Assembly (NCBI GenBank): GCA_014529385.2
Contig: CM043959.1
Coordinates: 93,037,029 to 93,067,528, forward strand
Length of the DNA: 30,500 nt
Reading direction: 5' to 3'
DNA from: Adiantum capillus-veneris
Lineage: Eukaryota > Streptophyta > Polypodiopsida > Polypodiales > Pteridaceae
Shown: positions 20,938 through 29,428 of the stretch, in pieces
How positions within the stretch are numbered: the stretch's first letter is position 1
Layout of the letters: each line of letters begins with the position of its first letter
Program-made: the position numbers and the translations under genes
Notes under the pieces: model-generated
The model's database searches: none
Seen by the model: the letters and a program-made list of their open reading frames with translations, nothing else
What the model was told of the DNA's origin: nothing

Positions 20938-22254
20938 ATGGACGGGCAAGACAAAGACTTCTTCTGCTCTTTTAGGGAAACCGTGGGTTCCTCTTTTGGG
21001 AAACCTTATTGGGGCTCCTGTCCCTATGACCATTCCCCTCCTTGTCCTCCTCCTCATTTGGTACTTATGGATCCCCAAATAGACTCATTCTTGCGCATGC
21101 AGCAAGAGTATGAGCAAGGATTCGCAAGGGATCTTCTCTTAATATACACCACATTAGTTGTCCCAATATGGGATTTTCCTTTCACCCTCGCCCACGCCCT
21201 CATAGGCCCCCACTACCTTTCCTTCACCCTTTCCGTCGACACCCCCCTCTATATTTTCCTTCACCCTTTCCCTCGGCCCCTGCTACTACATTTCCTTCAC
21301 CATTTCCCTCGGCACCCACTTCAACAATTCCCTCGCATCAACCCTCCCTGCTACTTCCATCATGCCATCCTAGCCCTCATGGTCATCGAGCTTCTTTAGG
21401 GAAGAGTGAGTGATGTGGTTCGAGAGGCTCTGGGGGCCGTCAAGATTCCATTGAGAGCCAGTGGATACGAGGATGAGGGGAGGCTCTTGTTTTGACGCTT
21501 GCTTTGGAGGAGGTGGGGGAGGATCCACTAACTTTCCACATTCGGGGTACATTTTTGATGTGGCAGTTCCAGATTCCGATGATAATGGCCTATACTATAT
21601 GTGTCATCGAGACGGCACCCGTGACCTTAGCACAAACAACGGAAAGTGCTTCCACAATCACTTGAAGAGCTTGATCCACTCTACCTACACTAATTGCTTC
21701 ATCGGCTGGGAGCAATAGGATCCTCAGTACTTGCAATATATTGTTGATACAATGTGGCTGCGGTTTTTAATCCCCGGGGCCAATCTTTTACCACGCAATG
21801 GATGGAAGGTTTTACAAAGAACTTCCTTCGTAATAAATGGTCCACCGTTCACAAGGCCGCTAAACAACAATGCCAACACCCCAATCTCCAAAAAAGGGGT
21901 GCCAATATGCATGATGCAGAGTGTGAGCTTTCCCTCCAAGAGAGGGATAGTGGAGTCGACCATCCTCTGTAGAGGCAAGCAAGGGAAAGACATCAAGCTC
22001 ACAGTCGGGGTTGTGGCTGAAAGGACAAAGTGGTAAGTTATATTTCTAGTTTTTATTTGAACCAAAATCTTGATATAAACTAATATAAATAATTCTAAAT
22101 ACTCATGCAAACATCATAGGACATCAAGTGTTAAGGGAGTTGTGAAGTATCGGAAACGAGATGACGAATACAGTACCTACCTATGAATGCTCCAACAAGG
22201 CCACATCAATCAAGCACAATTCGATGCTCTCGTCGACACTTTGACCACTACACA
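20938..22254 (+). pseudogene. Unrecognised gene relic, possibly spliced
   Basis: Short + strand frames follow one another: from ATG 20938, a Pro-rich frame at 21168-21413, 21461-21718, and 21754-21972 (QWMEGFTKNFLRNKWSTVHK...). No single frame spans them. Two GT-AG segments look like introns: 22034-22119 (gtaagttat ... catcatag) and 22255-22322 (gtatgaagtt ... actaatag). The piece between them encodes KYRKRDDEYSTYL, a stop, then LQQGHINQAQFDALVD. I do not recognise the family. The lysine/tryptophan-rich part might be a DNA-binding segment of a transposon protein, but that is a guess. It lies head to head with the acidic minus-strand relic at 19250-19823, with the hairpin array in between. Confidence 0.3.
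21218..21335. repeat. 36-37-bp minisatellite (Pro-rich when translated)
   Basis: TTTCCTTCACC starts at 21218, 21255 and 21291, followed by variable 'ctttccctcggc' words. In the frame from 21168 it encodes PSPFPSAP-type repeats. Confidence 0.65.
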
Positions 22255-22452
22255 AGTATGAAGTTAACCTAACTAATTAATTATTTTGTTGTTTACTTAT
22301 TTTAATGTTTCTATACTAATAGATAATGGGGGAGGGGATTCCGGCTCCCCCCCTCACACATGTTGTAAGGTCAATCATCCGGCCACAGCTACGGCAGTGT
22401 CACCTGCACCTGAGTGCGCTCAGTGAGAGAGAAACAATGTCTGGGCCTGCGA

Positions 22453-22456
<4 letters not shown>

Positions 22457-22531
<75 letters not shown>
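22457..22531. repeat. (AG)n microsatellite, about 75 bp
   Basis: About 37 uninterrupted AG units. Confidence 0.98.
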
Positions 22532-22533
<2 letters not shown>

Positions 22534-22756
22534 GTAGCTCCTTCAACCGGCAACTCTGGCCAACATTCACTCCACGAACACCAAAGCCGAGGGTAGTGGA
22601 GGTTTGCCAATGCACGGAGATGGCATCAATCTGCTCCACCAATGGAACTTGAGGGCGCTGTCGCACGAGTGTGTGTATGTGTGTGAGAGCCATGATGTAG
22701 TTGCAAAAGTTGGATGGCCTGACAACACTGCAAATATTGAATCCTCAAACCTGTTT

Positions 22757-22779
22757 TGTGTGTGTGTGTGTGTGTGTGT
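22757..22779. repeat. (TG)n microsatellite
   Basis: About 11 TG units in otherwise unassigned sequence. Confidence 0.95.
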
Positions 22780-22817
22780 TGATCTGCCGACCTTCCATGC
22801 TGGCAGCCTTCAGCTCA

Positions 22818-22826
22818 GCAACCCTG

Positions 22827-22861
<35 letters not shown>

Positions 22862-22898
22862 CACACACACACACAGAGGCAGCTATGGCGCAACCCTG

Positions 22899-22970
<72 letters not shown>

Positions 22971-23001
22971 ACACACAGACACACACAGAGGAAGCTATGG
23001 C
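22818..23001. repeat. Tandem duplication of a compound (TC)n-(CA)n unit
   Basis: Units 22818-22889 and 22890-23001 both read gcaaccctgag-(TC)n-(CA)n-gagg(c/a)agctatggc. The microsatellite lengths differ (the second CA run is longer), so the unit was duplicated and the repeats then changed length independently. Confidence 0.9.
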
Positions 23002-23663
23002 GCAACCTAGGCCAGGAGAGCCTTGCACGACCCTCACCCGTGATGCAATCTTGCAAGAGCAACCACCTTCCTCGAGCTCACGACCTTCATTAATGGCAGC
23101 TTACACCTCATGGCAGCCCATTGCCAATGGAAACTTCCATTGGTAGCTTCCACGTAATACCCAAGTTTGTGCGAGTGGGAATTTACATGACACAAGTGCC
23201 GTTTGCTGCATTTTTTCTCTCAAGGAGGCTTGCACACTGCTGTTGAGGTTCACGTATTGACAACTTCTTCAAAGTATCCTCTTGACGCCTGTTGATGCAG
23301 CCACTAGGTTCAGTCAACACATTGTGCATTAAAATCAAGCAACTCAAGCAGAAATATTGTACCACTAGCATTAAGCATATTGTTCTTCTTCCAAGAGAGC
23401 CACTTCTTAAAGCTCAAATGAACATAAATTTTAAGCACCAAAACGATATTGACTCACTTAATACTCTCAAGGAGAACAACTTTTTCCACATGCAATTGAG
23501 AGCCAAGATTTTTTGAAATCTGCCACAAAACCCACAGGAAATACAGGAGCAAGTACGCACGGCGGCTGTTGTCTACACCTCCTCCCATTTCCGTCCACAA
23601 TATGGCGCCCTCAACTAACCTGGCAGTTAGAGCAATAATATAAAAAAGTAGGTGTAAAAAAAA
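23002..23663. other. Unassigned, no gene
   Basis: No domain-bearing frame on either strand. The right end becomes A-rich just before the TIR element. Confidence 0.5.
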
Positions 23664-24128
23664 GGGAAAATTACCAAAATACCCCTCAAATTTCAAAAAT
23701 TCCCAAAATACCCCCAATATTTTGTCATAAATTCCCAAAATGCCCTCCAAATTTTCCAAAATTCCCAAACTACCCTTTGTGGTGAGATTAAATTTCTCCA
23801 AAGATAATAAAATTTGTAGCTTTTCATAAGAAGACTGATCGTCTATCAATACAAGATGCTAAAATTAGAATTTGAGTTGGTTATGTAGGCTTTGGAGATG
23901 AATCGCTTCATTATTTTTAGACATAATCGACCTTTTCTACGAGGTAATTTGTGACAAATTACATGCTAAGCACTCAAAAAAGGATCTCAATTATAAAAAA
24001 AGAATACAGATTAAAAAATCTTGAGCAATCCGACCAAAATATATACAAGGGTATTTTGGGAATTTCTGAAATTTCAGGGGTATTTTGGGAATTTCCACGA
24101 GTTAGAGGGGTATTTTGGTAATTTTCCC
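23664..24128. mobile_element. 465-bp MITE-like element with long TIRs
   Basis: The left end begins GGGAAAATTACCAAAATACC; the right end is its inverted complement (GGTATTTTGGTAATTTTCCC, 24109-24128). The inverted similarity extends inward for about 80 bp through repeated 'attcccaaaatacccc' words. Flanks are A-rich on both sides, so a target-site duplication of 8-9 bp (as in MULEs) is possible but cannot be proven. No coding capacity. GGG...TACC-type termini fit Mutator-like MITEs. Confidence 0.75.
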
Positions 24129-24457
24129 AAAAAGAAAAGAAATATTGAAATTTATTTTTTTGAAAATATGTATTTGTAAATTCACACTATACAAGAGAAG
24201 TAGAAGTAAATAAATAAAATGATCAGATATTATAAATAAATAGATTCATTGAACAAATAGAAATAATAATAGAGAAATAACAATAAATAAATAGAATAGA
24301 AAAATATATTCATCGTGATTAGAGAAATAAAAGTAGATAAAGGCTTAAGAGAGAAAACAATAAAAGATAGATAAACTAGAGAGAGAGAGAGAGAGCAGAC
24401 TCAGTACAGGCGGCCGGCTGTTGATAACTGAGCTTCTGGGCAGTGCTCTCTGAGCGC

Positions 24458-24459
<2 letters not shown>
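24129..24459. other. AT-rich low-complexity sequence
   Basis: Iterated 'aataaataga'-type words without coding signal, ending in a short (GA) run at 24379-24395 followed by 'cagactcag'. Confidence 0.6.

Positions 24460-24547
<88 letters not shown>
24460..24547. repeat. Compound (CA)n-(GA)n microsatellite at the PLE junction
   Basis: About 30 CA units, then about 13 GA units, ending 10 bp before the truncated PLE copy. The word 'gagagagcagactcag' occurs both at 24387-24402 and 24541-24556, bracketing this block. Confidence 0.97.
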
Positions 24548-24557
24548 CAGACTCAGA

Positions 24558-26124
24558 GGCCGATAAAAACCTTGGCCCGGTAATTCTCTCACAACCTTGG
24601 TACTTTAAAGAAGCACTACGCCATCTCTTGGACCCTCTCACCTACTCTCCCATATCTACCCCTCCTTTGCCCTTTGTGCATTCCACTCTCTTAGCCATTG
24701 TTACCAACTTCCATCTCCTACTCTCCAAAGAGAGAGCGTTCATCCTCTCCTCTACACTTGTCCCTCCCAAGCCTTGTCCCTTCTTCCTTCTACCCAAAAT
24801 TCATAAGCCAATCCTTGTAGGCCGCCCCATATGTTCTTACAAGGGGTATATCCTAGAAAATGCCTCTAAATGGCTACATGTCCAACTCTTCCCCATTCTC
24901 TTAGCCAAAAAACAACACCTCCAAGACTCTCATTCTCTCATCGTGGACTTAGCCTCTATCCCCTTCTCCCCCCATGTCACGCTCTTTACCTTTGATGTGG
25001 AATCCTTGTACCCTAGCATCCCTATCCAGGAGGGACTTAACGCTCTGAGAAGATCTATCCTTGGATTCTTCCCCCATCCCAAGATCCAATTCATTCTCTC
25101 CCTTGCCTCTCTCATTCTCAACCATCACTACATCTCATTTAAAGGCAAATTTTGGCATCAAGTAAAGGGTACCGCAATGGGGTCTAATTTCGCGGTAGCG
25201 TACGCTTGTATCTTTCTTTGCTCTTTAGAGGAAGATGGGAAAATTTTATCTTCTCCTTCTCTCCTATAATTAAAAAGGTTCATAGACAATGCTTTTGGAG
25301 TGTGGGAAGGCCCCCCCGCCATCTTAAAAAAGCACCTCCTTGAATATGGACATCCTCTCCAAGAGAATATAAAGATTACCCCCTCCATCTCTTCGCAAGA
25401 AGCTTTTATCTTGGACATACACTTTTTTAAGGGACCCTCCTTCTTCTCTAAGGGGATTTTAGACACACACTGCTACCAAAAACCTTTTAACTCTTACAAC
25501 TACATCCCTTGGCAATCTTGGCACCCCACCCACCAGAAAATCGCCTTTATCTTATCAGAGCTCAAGAGGTATATCATTAGGGAAAACTGGCTTGAGGGCT
25601 TTATTTCCATTCGCAACCTTCTTTTTCATCGACTGAGGGCCAAAGGATACCCAACGCCTTTTTTGAAAGCGTGTTTTTTGTATGCTACATATGCATCTAG
25701 GCCCCAACTCCCTTTTAAGAAAAACCAAAAGAGTGCTTCACCTTCCATTGTCAAAATCCCCTTCTCACCCTTCACCCGTAAGCTCAACCTAGCCCGCTCC
25801 ATTAACCAACCTCTTTCTAAGCTTCTTGTAAAGAACTCCCCCCTACTCTCAAACCGGTTATTTGTTGGCTTAATGCACCTAATCTGGGCCATCTTCTCTC
25901 AGATAGGAACCCGCCCCCCCTTTCTTCCTCCCTTCTATTCCTTAACCCAAACCCCCCCCCCCCCCCCCCCCCCCTTTTACCACCCTCTTATTTTTTACAA
26001 ACTTTTTGTCATGTTTATTTCCTTACCACCCTCCTCGTACTCCATACCCCCCATACCACCCTCCTCTTACTCCAAATTTTTGGTCATTATCACCCTCCAT
26101 AACACCCTCCACCTTCTTCATTAA
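24558..26124 (+). pseudogene. Penelope-like reverse transcriptase, copy 1 (5'-truncated)
   Basis: Frame 1 runs from the truncation point to 26124, broken by one TAA at 25267-25269. In order: PADKNLGPVIL-type N-terminal region (cut at 24558), FFLLPKIHK (24784-24807), GRPICS, motif A FDVESLYPSIP (catalytic Asp codon 24994), FKGKFWHQVKGTAMGS (about 25138-25185), then RFIDNAF at 25276-25296, where PLEs carry RFIDD. Thereafter LDTHCYQKP, SWHP and the thumb-like RAKGYPTPFLKACF. These blocks and their order are diagnostic of PLE RTs and unlike LINE or LTR RTs. No GIY-YIG endonuclease is visible after the thumb; the tail ends in Pro-rich sequence over a C23 run. The stop codon and the altered dyad make this copy inactive. 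It matches copy 2 at 29847 onward with about ten single-base differences in 650 bp. Confidence 0.85.
25952..25974. repeat. Poly(C) tract, 23 bases
   Basis: Homopolymer near the 3' end of the copy 1 RT frame. The translated Pro run and all sequence after it in this frame may not be real coding sequence. Confidence 0.9.
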
Positions 26125-26327
26125 TTTATGGTCATAGTCCCTTTTTCTTGGTACCCCCCCAATTAAACACTCTTTAAACCTCCCCTTCCCCTCCTATTCC
26201 TACCCCATTTAAGAGCTAATCCCTCTCCATTCAAGTGGCCTCCTACTCTTTAAAAATCATGTACCTACCTTGGGAACCCCTCTTCTCTCTAATGGATACC
26301 TATTTTAACCATCCTACTCCTCTTGTA

Positions 26328-26378
26328 AGGTTGACACCACTGAAGAGCTAATTGCGAAACGCGTTTGATTTTTAACCT
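26328..26378 (+). ncRNA. Hammerhead ribozyme candidate (type I topology)
   Basis: The core boxes are in the correct order: CUGAAGA (26340-26346, consensus CUGANGA), stem II GC/GC around a UAAUU loop (26347-26355, with the usual G10.1-C11.1 pair), GAAA (26356-26359), stem III ACGCGU (26359-26364, palindromic), U17 at 26365 as cleavage nucleotide. Stem I closes with U-A and G-C pairs next to the core (26366-26367 with 26338-26339) and AGGUU/AACCU (26328-26332 with 26374-26378) after an internal loop. The very short stem III cannot fold well in a monomer. A dimer through the ACGCGU palindrome is possible, as described for minimal hammerheads of retroelements. Hammerheads in PLE pseudo-LTRs are established knowledge, and the position here fits. 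Confidence 0.6.
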
Positions 26379-26830
26379 ATTTTTGCAAGACCTCCTCCTC
26401 CTTCTCCACTTCTCTACACTCTAGAGATTTACTTCTCTCTCTCCCCTCTCGCTCACCTCTCTTTATTTGGCAAAATTTAATTTTCGCTCGCTCAGTTTGC
26501 TAGCTAGTCAAGTTATTTCCTTGGCTTTCATAAGATTTTCAAAGAATGTTTCACATTCTCCAATGTACAGCGTAGCATAATTTTGCCTATCCCCCATCTT
26601 TACCTTCCTCTCCCTTGGATACTTTCATTCCTCTCACTTACTGCCCCGCCGGTACGCAAGGGAGTCCACCCTTCTTCGAAATTAACTCTCATTTACTTTA
26701 AGGGCCTCTCTTTCCAAGGCAAGCGGCAGTACGCGGGAGCATTTTTTTTAACCTACGCCTTTGCCCCAGCTCCTCCTCGCAACGCAAAGCACCATTGCTC
26801 TCTTTCTTGGCAGAGCATCCGCATCCGTCT

Positions 26831-26946
26831 CTGCATTTCCTACTGTGCGCAGCCCTCGCAATAGGCTACACGGCGTTCCTCCCTTACTGTACGCAGCACC
26901 CGCGGCATCGCTGCATTTTTACTGCGCACGGCCCTCTCAATAGGCT
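26831..26946. repeat. Imperfect 37-bp direct repeat spaced 80 bp
   Basis: 26831-26867 (ctgcatttcctactgtgcgc then agccctcgcaataggct) recurs at 26911-26946 (ctgcatttttactgcgcacg then gccctctcaataggct). A third, weaker 'ttactgtacgcagc' lies in between at 26884-26897. It is in the presumed copy 2 leader and may reflect an 80-bp tandem unit. Confidence 0.75.
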
Positions 26947-27752
26947 GCGCTTGCAAAACGGCTGCTAGCTTGCTGCAGCGTCGATGGTTTCTTCTTTCTT
27001 GCTGCACTAAGCCTCCATTTACATTGGGCTCTCATTGAAAGCCTACCTTACCTGTGCTGAACACCCCCCAGCTCACAGGAGCATCTCCTTGGCACACCTC
27101 CCCGCCCGCGGCGTGCCACTCTAAAAGGTTTATACAGGCGTGGAGCCCTTGGAACGTCCCCCTGTGGTAGGCATATGAAGCCCGCCTTCTCTCTCCTTGA
27201 AGCTGCTGCGAACGGCACTTACCTGTGGCATCTGAAAACCGACAGGACACTGCGGCCACCAACTGCCTCAAATTTCAACGAATAGCCATTGTAGCAGCTA
27301 AGCATAAGGAGCTGCTAATCACCGGGAAACGGGAAACAGATTACCGTGGTGACATCACTTGGCCGCTAGCGACTCAAAGGCCTGCACACGCAACGAACTG
27401 CCCACTCGGCGGGCCTGCAATAACGTGACCACGCAACTTTGGCATTCGGAGGCTTGGTGAGGCGCTTGCTGCATTCTCTGGGCAGCCACAATATCCACCT
27501 CGCTGGCGGCCATGACAACCACCTTACCTAGCCGGCAACTGCTACAGCCATTGCACCAAATCTAGCAAACGGCCACCCTCTCTAGCTGGCAGCTGCAGCA
27601 TCTCTGAAGCACCCCGACTTTCCGACGGCTCTATAACACCCCAACTGTTTGCTGCACAGGGTATATTTTCTTTCACTTTTGGGTTTAGCCAATTCATTAA
27701 GCTACCTTCCCTTTTCTTCTACAGCGCGGCACGTTCCTTCCAGCCCTCGATT

Positions 27753-28963
27753 ATGGAGAATGCCGAGTCCTCGGCTTCTCCCAACGATCCCTCCATGCAG
27801 TCGATGGCAAACGAAGCTTCCCTCACCACCCCATCAGTCGGTCCTCTACTCGCTGGCAGCGGGCTGAATGCCCTCTTCTTGCAATCCGCCGCCGCTACAA
27901 CCTCTTCTTCGACGCTTTTTCCCGCTTACACCCGCGCTTCCGTGTGCCCTCCCAATGGAGCCGTCTCTCTCCCGGGATTTACCTCGGTGGCAGCCCTCGT
28001 CAACCCGTCCGCTTGGGGACAACTCGCCCCCGGCTTGCCCGCTTTCTCTACCTTAACCTCTTCCAAGAAGTTGCTTTTTGGCCCGAAGGAGATACGGGGC
28101 CTCACGGCTAACCTACCCCTCGAAGACCTTGATCAACTCTCCCTCCCCTCATCCAATTCCTTTGGCTCTGCTAATGCGGCTTTTGTATCACGTAAAAATG
28201 CCTTCTCCAAATCAAGCCAAAGCGGTATTCTCTCAAGCCCCCCCCCCTCACTTTCCCGACCACCTTCGGGTCCATCGCGGCTAACTCCTCCTCCTTCGCT
28301 TTTTTCCCATCCCTAGCCATAAACCCTCCTATGGATACCCTTCCCATTCTTCCCGCCATCAACAAACCCTTAGAATTTGACAATATTGTTGCCCTTTCTT
28401 TGGCGGAGTTCAAAACCCTTAACCTAAAACTCCATAAAGCCACTTCACACCTCACTCATTTGCAAAATCTTCTAGCCAACCGAAAAGCCCCCCTTAGCCT
28501 TTGTATGAAGCCTCCCCGCCTCTCCCTAGAGGACTCTCAAGCACAAGCACTTTTTAGTGCCAAGATAGAAGCACTCAACATCCAATTCCAATTGGATTGC
28601 ACCGAAGCCTACATTCACGCTCAAGGTATTCTTGTCACCAACCTTCAAAAAAGCTTTGACGCTTACCGTGACATAGTTGAAGAGAGGCTTCTTGACCTCA
28701 CCAAGAAACTTGCGTCCATCTCCTTTTCAAGAGTCCAACCCTCGGCTTGGGCCAATCAACTCCATACTTGGAAACTTTCTTCACTTCATGAGTTTGATGC
28801 TCAACTTCAAAATGCTATCCTCCAAATGCATTTGGCTTCTTCAATGAACACGGCGGCGCATAATGCGAGGAAGAGGGCTCAAGCTACCATTTTGGAGGAA
28901 GCGGAGTCTCTTCCCAAAGAAGAAACGGTTGAAGAATTGGTGCATCATGAAGTGACCACGTAA
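27753..28963 (+). CDS. PLE copy 2 ORF1 (helical protein, one frameshift at a C-run)
   Basis: The ATG at 27753 sits in a good context (A at -3, G at +4). The N-terminal ~160 residues are Ser/Ala/Pro-rich and low in charge. The frame closes at 28316, but the next frame carries on from the C10 run (28238-28247) with protein-like sequence (TFPTTFGSIAANSS, then PILPAINKPLEFDNIVALS) and stays open to the TAA at 28961-28963. A one-base length change in the C-run explains the break, either a real mutation or a homopolymer sequencing error. The C-terminal ~200 residues are predicted helical (LSLAEFKTLNLKLHKATSHL; AKIEALNIQFQLDCTEAYIH; EERLLDLTKKL) and may form coiled coils. No GIY-YIG motif, zinc finger or RT motif is present. 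ORF1 proteins with coiled-coil regions are known upstream of RT in some endonuclease-lacking PLEs; I infer an RNA-binding role. Confidence 0.55.
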
Positions 28964-29428
28964 ATGACGAATCTTCTCTCACCTCCACCTAAGAGGCCTC
29001 CTAACCCTAAAAACTCCCATCGTGTAATCCACAATAAGAAAACTCTCCCTTTTGCTAGAGCCTCTCATGAAGAGGGTTTTCATCAACCCTTCAAAAAACC
29101 TAAACCCTCCTCACCGGGAATCCTCCCTTCCCCCTACACTCCTTGTAAACCACCATTGAACTCCTCGTCCAAGAAAACCCCTTTCTCCCCTCCCTCCTCT
29201 CCCAACCCCACCTATATTCCTCCCATTTTGAAAACACCTAACTATCCCTTGGGCCCTTCTTCCTCCTCCACCTCTTTCTCTCACCCTCCACATCCCCACC
29301 CTAAGCATAGTCTCTTTGGACCCCTCCTCCTTGTAACTTCTCTTTTATCCCCCTCTCTTGCCATGTTTATAGAGAAAGGTCTAAATATTGGCTCCCCCTC
29401 ACCAACCCCCGTCTCTACAAAATCTTAG
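28964..29428 (+). CDS. PLE copy 2 basic, Pro-rich ORF between ORF1 and RT
   Basis: The ATG directly follows the ORF1 stop in the same frame (TAAATG), so it may be a separate start, a reinitiation site or the second half of ORF1 after a nonsense mutation. The 154 residues are rich in Pro, Ser, Lys and His (e.g. PPPKRPPNPKNSHRVIHNKK, FKKPKPSSPG) and look disordered and basic, as for a nucleic-acid-binding linker. The last part (29311-29428) overlaps the RT frame in the -1 relation. Confidence 0.45.
   Translation: MTNLLSPPPKRPPNPKNSHRVIHNKKTLPFARASHEEGFHQPFKKPKPSSPGILPSPYTPCKPPLNSSSKKTPFSPPSSPNPTYIPPILKTPNYPLGPSSSSTSFSHPPHPHPKHSLFGPLLLVTSLLSPSLAMFIEKGLNIGSPSPTPVSTKS

Larger units (their letters stand above)
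26125..27752 (+). other. PLE junction: copy 1 3' UTR followed by copy 2 5' leader (putative pseudo-LTR)
   Basis: The stretch separates the end of the copy 1 RT frame from the ORF1 ATG of copy 2. It is pyrimidine-rich on the left, contains the hammerhead candidate (26328-26378), then becomes GC-rich with an 80-bp-spaced direct repeat. No reading frame has a recognisable domain. In PLEs the downstream full copy is normally preceded by a partial copy whose end carries promoter and ribozyme. The exact boundary between the two copies cannot be fixed because the end of copy 2 is outside the window. Confidence 0.55.

Noticed and set aside
25900-26124. GIY-YIG endonuclease at the end of PLE copy 1
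   Set aside because: The tail after the RT thumb is short and Pro-rich over a poly(C) run, with no GIY or YIG motif or conserved Arg/Glu pattern.
28981-29015. CCCTAAA-like words as telomeric repeats next to the PLE
   Set aside because: Only single occurrences within the Pro-rich frame; no tandem telomere repeats seen anywhere in the window.
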